Below are positions 56,129-64,000 of a stretch of DNA of 64,000 nt, in pieces. How positions within the stretch are numbered: position 1 is the stretch's first letter; each line of letters opens with the position of its first letter. This DNA comes from Leucogyrophana mollusca. Its lineage: Eukaryota; Basidiomycota; Agaricomycetes; Boletales. Below the pieces are notes generated by a model that saw only the letters and a list, made by a program, of their open reading frames with translations, searched no databases and was not told where the DNA came from. The position numbers were made by a program, and so were the translations under genes. The stretch lies in the NCBI GenBank assembly GCA_021014945.1, contig MU266329.1, positions 62,001-126,000 of the forward strand, read 5' to 3'.

Positions 56129-58031
56129 ATGAGTTCGACAGTCGTGCTATGCCAGAGCACCAATTGTCCGCACGGGAATCCGCCTTCTAGGTTGGAATGT
56201 CCTACTTGCAACAAGTACGTCGTTCATTGCGAAGTTGAAATTCGTTTACCTCAACTCGGACGACAGACTCGGAATCCGGGGTTCATTCTTCTGTGGCCAA
56301 GAGTGCTTCAAAGCAGGATGTGAGCTCACTTTCTCAGCGATAAACCAACTTTACTGACTGAAGAGGTGCAACAGGGGCAAGTCTAAATTTCCTAAGACTC
56401 GATGGTGATCACCAGGCTCATCACCCTCTCTATTGATAGAAATCACACAAAATTGTTCATGATCTTGTCCGCCCACCGGCCTCAGCGGCAGCACCTGCAA
56501 AAGGCATCCTTCTGCCTCTTATAATCCAAGAAATCGCTAATGTGTGTGTGTGTAGATGGGACCTACAATCCCTTCATCAACTATAATTACACGGGGTCGA
56601 TGCGACCGGTGTATCCACTTTCGGCCAAGCGTGAAGTCCCCGCCCATATACCTAGACCCGACTACGCTATGCACGAAGATGGTAGGACTTTTGTCTATTT
56701 TGTCAGGTGCAAGCCACAGCATGAGTATCAACGTCAATTCACATTTTCCCCTGCATGCCTTCAGGAGTACCCACGGGCGAGGTCAGGCGATCCGGACAAC
56801 CGCCACGCATCCTGAACGCAGAGGAGATTGAGAAAATGCGGCACGTTTGCCGGGTATGTATCGGACATCTTCATTGCTGCGGTGTTTTACACTTACATTC
56901 TATCGTACCTGCACCTCGCTCGTTTACCCCCCCATCTCGCTCTGAAGCTGGGTCGAGAAATTTTAGACATTGCCGCCTCACATATACGCCCAGGCGTCAC
57001 CACAGATGCTTTAGACGCCATAGTCCACGCAGCAACGATCGAGAGGAACGCATACCCATCACCACTGAACTACCGCAACTTTCCAAAATCCGTGTGCACG
57101 TGCGTTTACTCTAGATCAGCCTAACTGAATTCATCCACTTACCCTTTCTAATTTCAGCTCTGTAAACGAAGTCATTTGTCATGGAATTCCAGACCAGCGG
57201 AAATTACTGGAAGGTGATATCGTCAACATCGGTACCGCCTCTCTTTTGCATATAGTCTACCGCTGGAACCATCTCATTAATTTACGTTAGATGTCTCTCT
57301 CTACTACGACGGTACGCATCTTTTTATGGTCTACATTTGCGAGTTCCTTATAGGCCATGCTAGGCTTCCACGGGGATCTTAACGAAACCTACGCAGTAGG
57401 CGAGATTGACGAGGATTCCAAGAAACTCATACGAACTACTCGTCACTGCCTGGATGAATCTATCAAAATATGCAAGCCTGGGGCATTATTTCGAGACATT
57501 GGAAAAGTCATGTTCGTTCCAGCCCGTTTCAACGATATCTTGCAAAATACTTACCATAGCAGCGAGCCCATCGCTCGATCAAACGGATGTGCAGTGATAC
57601 GGTCATATACCGGTCACGGTATCAATGATCTCTTCCACACCGCGCCAAACATACCTCATTACGCCAAGAACAAAGCTGTCGGCACGATGAAAGCGGGAAT
57701 GGTATGATTTATTTCAATCCCATATCCAACTGTGCTTATTATGTGCTCCTCATCAGGTATTCACCATCGAACCTGTAAGCACCTAACACCTCGGTACTCG
57801 CTTTGACTAAGTATTGGATGACAGATGATTAACCTTGGTTCCAATTGGGACCTCGTGCATTGGGATGACTCCTGGACAGCCACTACTGTTGATGGTAAAA
57901 GAAGCGCTCAGTTCGAGGAGACACTACTGTACGTGCCTTTCTCTCATGTTCTAGCCTGAGCCTGACATTGGTATAGAATTACTGAGACTGGTGTCGAGGT
58001 GTTAACTGCGGGGAAAAGGACGGATCTATGA
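56129..58031 (+). CDS. MAP1: Methionine aminopeptidase 1 with N-terminal zinc finger
   Basis: Removes initiator methionine from nascent proteins at the ribosome. The N-terminal finger pairs CQSTNC, CPTC, FCGQEC and WKSHK. The linker [25 protein letters not shown] leads to the pita-bread domain. Metal-binding and active residues appear in [29 protein letters not shown] (both aspartates), TGHGIN (His), FTIEPM (Glu) and ITETGVEV (Glu), all intact. Exons computed exactly: 56129..56214, 56267..56319, 56375..56376, 56440..56503, 56556..56681, 56765..56853, 56948..57099, then more through 58031. The second exon junction needs a 2-nt exon GG, and introns 56377-56439 and 56504-56555 start with GC. An 18-nt exon (57757-57774) codes VFTIEP. 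Confidence 0.92.
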
Positions 58032-59186
58032 TATATCTTTAGCCTATCCGCGATTGTCAAAGACCGCCGTCGCGCCGCAATGGGGAGCAATCACAATAAG
58101 CCAACTGGAAAAGCTTCCGCTCACGTTTTGGTCGCGAGAGACGTGGTTGCGCTCCGCTTCAAAAACTTCTCAGCGGCTACCGTTGTTCATCAAAGCATAT
58201 CTGAAGATTGCATGAGCTGTATCGGGAACGTCTATCATTGTGACATGTGTATTGGTTATCTTTCCTCGCTTCCTAAGCCCTTACGCAAAATTATCCTTTA
58301 GGCTGCTGACCATGTTTTTGGTAAGGGCTAAGTGTGGGCACGTTATCGTGTCCCCTTCGCCTTGCTTTCGTACCTCGATCCCTTTTCTGTTCTCTGTGTG
58401 TGCCAGTGCGCTCATTGTAGCTAAGTCCATCCACCCGGGTTCCTCTCGATGTCAAGCAACACCGAAGCATCAGAACCTCATCTTCTCGTCGAGAAGTGTG
58501 GTTCATCACGGGGAAATCCCATCTATGTTATCACAAAATACATACCGTTAGTCAGACTAGCGCTCTATCCTACACGTGTGTAGCTCACTCCTCCCCAGTG
58601 CCGCCAACGGCTATTCCGCAAGAACCGTATGTATCAAGATTCCCATGTTCTGTTGTGCAGCCATCTCCTGACACGTCTTGAAGAGAGAAATACGATGCAT
58701 GGATCTAGGGGGCGAAGCTCTCGGTTCCTACAAGGCGCGCCAAGGTGGATGCACACAGATACAGGTGGGTGAGGAGCAGCTTTCTCGGCTGCATATCTGA
58801 ACACGGACAATTACCCAGTTTTTCAATGAATCCGACAATCTCAAGTATGATCGGCTTCATTGATCCAAAGTACGAACATTAAGACAGTTTTTCTTCTAGG
58901 TGCACCAATTGCGGCCTGGAATTCCCAAAAACTTATCTGCGCCAAAATGCCTACATTGAGATAAAAGGTTTGCCAACTTAGCAGGGCTATTCTTGGAACA
59001 ACGTGGAGGTTGTCTATATCTTACCATGCTATCATTGCTATCGTGCTATGTACAAGTACATGCTGTATACCTCCTGCACCGCATAGTTATACCATCCGGA
59101 AGAGACACATGTCCTCGAACAAGCTGCTGTGGGTACATGACACAGGCGCACTTCACGAAGCTATACTAAATCTGTGGGAGCAATCA
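58032..59186. other. Intergenic region with a possible gene remnant
   Basis: About 1.15 kb. A plus-strand open segment at 58454-58545 starts MSSNTEASEPHLL and runs into a hydrophobic-looking YVITKYIP, reminiscent of the first helix of basidiomycete DUF6533 membrane proteins, but the rest is missing. This is a weak resemblance. Another segment near 58900 reads CTNCGLEF. I cannot support a complete gene. Confidence 0.3.
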
Positions 59187-61952
59187 TTACTGGGTTTGTT
59201 CCCGTCCGTCCATCCGCTTGTTAAGATCGGTTGTAGCTTCCTGAAAGGCTTCTTTTCGATCCACTGAAGCTATTCGCTCCACAGGAACAAGATCTGTGAG
59301 ACTCTGTTTTCGCTGGCGGTGGCCTTGACGCATGTACAAAGATTGACCATCAGATCCTGGGGAGGCTATCGAAGATGTGGTCGCGTCAGGTTGGGTAGTG
59401 GCACTTGATGTCATACGAAGCCTCTGCAAATCAGCATACGAGCCTTGCCGACTGCGGGCCTTGTGACGGGACGCATCTTCGTATGTCGGAATGTAGTTAA
59501 CGACGTGATCGTAGTCGCCGTGATCTTCATCGTCAGAACCATCGGGTGTTTCCGGTCTACTGGTGTCGTAGCTTGGGGTGCTGCCACCCCAAGCACTGGT
59601 ACCATGCTTGGCGCTACGACTCCACCCAAACAAACGCTCGTCAATCCATGTCTTTAGATCGGAAGAGCATAAGGAGCAAGCTCGAGTGATGCAAAGTAGA
59701 CAACTTACCATTGGATGGATGAGCAAATTGCCTTGCGCATCGACTTGACCAACACTGCTCTTGCGACGCCATACACCGGGAGTACCAGTCGAAGGCGGGG
59801 CGCTCGCAGGAACCAGAATACGGAACTAGTGTTAATGTGAGTATCGTGACTCCGCCGGAGTACACTCCATAGGCTTGCCTCATCAAAATCGTCATAAATT
59901 TTAGGGCCGAACTCATTGATGACAGCAGCAACCTCGTTTGAAAGCCGCAGTCTCATAGCTTTAAGTTGGTCAAGGGATCGTTGTTGGCCGGGCACCAGTG
60001 CAACAATGAGAGGTCGCAGCGATCTGCAGAAAAATCAGGGCACGCCGACGAAGGTTGAAGGAGAGAGGACCCACTTCAGCACGTCCATGCCGGCTTCACC
60101 AAATTTGAGTGCGGCATAATTCATGAAAGGGAGGGTAAAAATAACGAGGAACGGGGTCCATATCCTCGTCTGCATGGGAGCATTGGCTTTGATGGCGACA
60201 AAAGTGGCAAGAATGGCATATAATGTGTAAAGAACGGGGGCAATTCCAAGTGATATCAGAATTTTCCAGGTTGCCAGAACATCACGGCCAGCGACTTTAA
60301 CCACTGAAGCAGCCAGAGCCTCTGTGCATGTGAAGAACATTCGTGAGCCAAGAGGGATATATGTAGCGGGATATTTACCTTTAGCCTTTTGCCGTGATAT
60401 TATGGAGGCCAGGATAAACATAGGTCCATGGAGAATTGTCCCCGGTAGAGCCAACAATGTCCAGACAATTAGAAGGCCAAGACGATATATTAAAAGACCT
60501 AATGTCTTCCAGCTCGCTTTCTTCGCTCGAGGAACCTGAAAGAGAGTTGAGTGTCAGATGTTGATTCGTGAGTCTGAAGGGTCTAACCTGATGATCGCGC
60601 AAACCAAGATCTCGCAAAAGCCGATTATATTTCAGAACGTCCGCTCGCAGTTTTTGGACTCGTGGTTCGTCCTTGAAATGCGTATAGCCTTCCAGGAACC
60701 GCCTATTCAACTCCACCACTTGGCCTAGTGTTAAGTATTGACCAGGTGTCTTGTATAGGCGTCTGACTGCTTGGATAAGCTGAATTCTTTATGAGTGGCG
60801 CCCATGATGAAAAGAAGAAATGCATTACCATGAGAGTATCATAATCTGGAGCTCTGATGGTTACGGTCTTGAGAGCGTCGTATATCAAGTCCAGGAATTT
60901 GGCTACAGCTTCCCTCTTCTGGGTACCGCCTTCCTTGAACATCTCCACAAGCTCGACAGGAACATCCAGAGCTGTGCCGAATTCCACGACCGCGCGCGAG
61001 CGAAAGCGATGGGCATGGAAATACGAGAGGCCAACTGGGACGATTTTGACTCGCACATTGGGGTCATTTGCCATGGCACCGAGGGCCATAATGGAAACGC
61101 CTGCTTTGAGGGGAAGCAAGTCGGTGCGGTCATGGCTGCCACCTAACGCCTCGTTAGGTTTCCCGCACACAACGTAGCGTTACGGCCCACCTTCAGGGAA
61201 GATACCAATACAACCCCCTTCCTTCAACCGCTGATAGACGTGACGATACATTTCTTGCTGGTCAACGACGGGGAGGATCTTGAACTCTAAGCCCATTTTA
61301 CCCTCCTCTCGGCACTCTGCGATTTTCTCTCGGACCCGCGCCGTACCCTTTCCAGTCTCGCCTCCCAACTCGCGTTTGATCCGCAGCTGGGTGTCTGAAA
61401 TTACCTCGAGGACTTCGGCGGCAGCGGAATTGACAGACTTGGGCAGCATTATTTGCATCTTGGGACTAAAGTCGGATTTGAAGTACGTGCCTTCACCAAG
61501 AAGCAGACAGGGATCGTCGTCGGAAAGATAGACAAGGCCTCTACCAGGTTTCGCTTCGTCTGCAGCGCGGGAAACAGGAACTGTGATCTGGGTCAGCGTT
61601 TAGGAAGTGACACCCCGCCGAGGACCAACTTACTGCTATCCATGAGACGCGCGAAAAAACCCACAGCCTTTCGCTTCAAGCTCTTCGCTGCCGTCAAAAA
61701 TTGCACTCGACGGTGCGTCTCGCGATACACTTCGAGCATAAGAAGCAAAGGATCGAGAAACTGGACTCTATTAGACTGGGACGTAGTTTATACAATAATA
61801 CACACCTGATTAGAGTGAGGAGCCCCGACGAAGATGATGGGACCATCCCGAGGAATATGGAATGCACCTCTTGGACGTATCTCCCTAAAAAATATCTGGG
61901 TCACCATCTTCCAGAACATCACCGCCGCATCATAAGTCAGGTCTTTGTTCAT
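59187..61952 (-). CDS. Glycerol-3-phosphate/dihydroxyacetone-phosphate acyltransferase (Sct1/Gpt2 family)
   Basis: ER membrane enzyme of the first acylation step in phospholipid and triacylglycerol synthesis. The N-terminal YDAAVMFWKMVTQIFFREIRPRGAF leads to the catalytic HSNQFLD motif (H-x4-D), FFARLMDSIPVSRAADE, then FPEGG-SHDRTDLLPLKAG (substrate-binding block) and VPVGLSYF. After a helical region, hydrophobic segments (LLIVWTLLALPGTIL, LISLGIAPVLYTLYAILATF) give membrane spans, and the C-terminus is a disordered Ser-rich tail with SRPETPDGSDDED, likely phosphorylated as in yeast Sct1. Several introns of about 50 nt interrupt it, for example around 59660-59700 and 61458-61540. Which yeast paralogue it matches best is not resolved. 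Confidence 0.9.
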
Positions 61953-62378
61953 AGTGCTGTAAGAGATCCGCAGTGAATACTGGCAGCTTCAGCAGGTCAT
62001 ACGATGGTGACCACGGACAACAAGCAACAAGGAGAGGTCGCAGCACGACAGTGTATATGACGGGTGACTGTGTCCCAAGCAATAGTGGGGAGCAGAAGTT
62101 TGGGGCAAAATGACCTCAGCGTCAACAGTGCCAAATCCGTGCTCTCCTCGAGCCACGCTAGGCCACGCCCAACCCACGTCACCAACAATGTATCCTACAG
62201 CTCAAAGTCTAATACTAGATCATCTATTATCGTGTAGCAAACGACAGAGTAAAGATGTATAACAAGCCGCTATTATAATATTCCGCATGCAATGTGTATC
62301 ATGTACAGTATGTTCAGAATGCAGAATGATTGCGATGGAGATATGAGAACGAATGAGATATATGAAAGTCTGCCCAAG
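61953..62378. other. Intergenic region
   Basis: About 426 nt holding the acyltransferase promoter and the 3' UTR of the TOG-domain gene; AT-rich around 62200-62300. No coding signal. Confidence 0.45.
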
Positions 62379-64000
62379 CTAGCTCTCAGACACGCGTGAT
62401 CTTCCTACCCCCTGTGATGACCCATTGCTGGTGATGCTTGCACGTTTGTACTGGAAGAGATCGTGAAGTTTGTGCAACCTGTCGTCCGCTGGTGGCTCGG
62501 TACCGTGATGCTGAGGCGACCGAGGCGACATTTCACTCCTGGCAACAGGCGAACTCGGGACTGAATCATGGCCGTTTGACTCGAGTTCTAGATATATGTG
62601 AGTCAAGGATAAGATTATGTATGCTGAAGGAGGATACACACTGGACAGGGTGCTAGCCACGGCCACAGTCCTCTCCATGTCCTCGGCGGCCCGGCTGGCA
62701 AGAGCACGGTTGATGTACTTGCGGAAGGCAGGTCCCGTTGACTCTAGCAGCTTCTCCACGCGAGGACGTTTGTGGGGGTAGTTCTTCAAGAACTGGTGCA
62801 GCTCAGTTATACCCTCCTTGTGCATGGCTCCAGTGGTCTCGCTGGATATGTGATTTATGATGGTTAGCAACTGAGCTTCTGGGTCAGGCTCCTCCACAGG
62901 AGGGGCGAACCCATTGCCATTGTGAGAGGAGACACTAGGACTTGTTCGATGGCTTGGCGATGACTGGCGATGGTTTCCAGAGGCCATAGAGGATTGCGGT
63001 GATATTGGGCGACTGGACGCTGCCGAGTATGGTCTACCAATCGGGTCGGGTGGGCTGTGGGTCGATCGCACAGCTGCTTCTGCTGCCCGAGCCGACGAGT
63101 TCAAAATGCGATAAACGTAAGGGTATACGATTGTCGCAGAAGGATCGTCGAAAGATGCTGATAGGAAATCATAGACCTCGTCCCCATAATGAGCTGACTC
63201 GTAGCATCAGCAAGAGAATTCGGTACAATCTCATTTTGGGCTGCACTCACCGACGACATGCTGTATGATCACTTTGATGGTTCTCAAGGGCATGTCACCA
63301 CAAGGCACCTTGTTCGTAGCTCTCGCGCGCCATTCGTTGGGGGGAACGGATTGTAGGAAGTGCTCGACAGCGGGGAGTAATTCGACAGGATCCAGCTTCT
63401 CCTCTTTGAGATCTTGAGGTATGTTCCTCGCAAGCTTCCAGACGCATTTAAGAACCAGCTCGGCTACCCTTGCTTCTTTAGACTCTGGCAAGGTTCCGTT
63501 GCTCGGGAAAGGTTTAACAATCTGGAGAAGGAGGGCAAAGAGGGCGCTGAAGGTCAAGGTTAGCCTTTATATTGAAGTCCTCTTGAGGTCACTGACCGGA
63601 AAATGGACATTCTCCGACCCGTGGCAAATAACCTCAGGATGATCATGTTGATAAACCGCGATAGGTCTTTGACTTTGGTTACATGACTCTCGTCTGTTTC
63701 AAGAAGTCGCATGGTAAGTTCCTCGAGGAGAGGCGTCAAGATATCAACTGTCAATGACTCGGCAAGCAACGCGTGATCGCAGAAGGTGTTGAGAGTTTGA
63801 ATAAGGTGCTTCGCCAGTCTGAAGTTCTCGTCCGCAATGAGGTCGTCCGGCCGATCGAATACGTGTGCCATCTGCAACGTGATAGTTTCTATCAAACCCT
63901 CGGTGTGCTCCGCAAGCTCTCGATATTCAGGCGACAAGTGGCCATCCTCTGGTTTCGTTACAAGGATCTTCTGGATCTTCTTCAGCGCGTCCACGCTACG
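62379..64000 (-). CDS. XMAP215/Stu2-type microtubule polymerase, C-terminal part (partial)
   Basis: The gene runs off the window's right edge, so the N-terminal tubulin-binding TOG arrays are missing. Visible, from the edge inward: HEAT-like helices (HLIQTLNTFCDHALLAES, DLSRFINMIILRLFATGRRMSIFRALFALLLQIV), then VELVLKCVWKLARNIPQDLK, WRARATNKVPCGDMPLRTIKVIIQHVV and YPYVYRILNSSARAAE. These match the conserved late region of fungal Stu2/Alp14/Dis1 and animal ch-TOG. The tail is Ser/Pro-rich and basic, with a helical segment (LLTIINHISSETTGAM..LHQFLKNYPHKRPRVEKLLE) as in the C-terminal domain of this family. The intron at 62588-62641 is 54 nt and in frame. These proteins add tubulin at plus ends and act in spindle and kinetochore attachment. 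Confidence 0.85.

Noticed and set aside
1..64000. Search for transposons, CRISPR arrays, rRNA, operons or a biosynthetic cluster
   Set aside because: No transposase, integrase, reverse-transcriptase motifs, repeat arrays or backbone synthase genes were seen; the gene structure is ordinary eukaryotic.

Overview
The window is nuclear DNA of a filamentous basidiomycete, most likely an agaricomycete that degrades plant biomass. Genes are dense on both strands and cut by many introns of about 47-70 nt with GT-AG (sometimes GC-AG) ends. Several families are typical of this group: a GH7 cellobiohydrolase with a fungal cellulose-binding module, an AA9 lytic polysaccharide monooxygenase, a UPF0658 Golgi membrane protein, a SWIM+RING protein and a small basidiomycete cysteine-rich protein. 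No prokaryotic feature, rRNA, CRISPR array or recognisable transposon was seen. Nearly all gene models here were spliced by hand from the sequence, using reading frame and family motifs.

Layout. 0.1-2.0 kb: GH7-CBM1 cellobiohydrolase (-), then a long intergenic region. 4.6-5.8 kb: short-chain dehydrogenase (+). 6.2-7.9 kb: SWIM/RING protein (-). 8.3-14.0 kb: beta-1,3-glucan synthase FKS (-), divergent from an LRR-like protein (+, 14.5-17.0). 17.2-20.7 kb: FHIP-like protein (+). 20.8-22.0 kb: DNAJC9-like co-chaperone (-). 22.3-24.9 kb: a short ORF and a zinc-finger/TKL-type kinase (+). 25.2-27.1 kb: UPF0658 (-). 28.1-29.2 kb: AA9 LPMO (+). 29.4-31.1 kb: SET-domain methyltransferase (-). 31.4-32.5 kb: second SDR (+). 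32.7-36.5 kb: large disordered nuclear-type protein (-). 37.1-38.8 kb: CCCH zinc finger (-). 39.6-41.3 kb: ABHD-type hydrolase (+). 41.4-42.5 kb: RWD/GIR2 protein (-). 42.6-43.2 kb: mitoribosomal bS21 (+). 43.2-45.5 kb is gene-poor. 45.5-46.7 kb: conserved unknown (+). 47.3-48.8 kb: CTD-kinase-type cyclin (-). 50.0-50.5 kb: 78-residue Cys-rich protein (-). 51.6-53.0 kb: eIF2B alpha (-). 54.3-56.0 kb: two orphan ORFs. 56.1-58.0 kb: methionine aminopeptidase 1 (+). 59.2-62.0 kb: glycerol-3-phosphate/DHAP acyltransferase (-). 62.4 kb to the window end: C-terminal half of an XMAP215/Stu2-type microtubule polymerase (-).

Most genes are housekeeping (translation initiation, N-terminal methionine removal, glycerolipid synthesis, cell-wall glucan, microtubules, transcription), with two secreted cellulose-attacking enzymes 26 kb apart. 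There is no sign of a biosynthetic cluster or co-regulated cassette. The most unusual signal is splicing: conserved protein motifs can only be rebuilt, or are rebuilt best, by invoking exons of 2, 3, 6, 8, 9, 12 and 19 nt in six different genes, plus three or four GC-AG introns.
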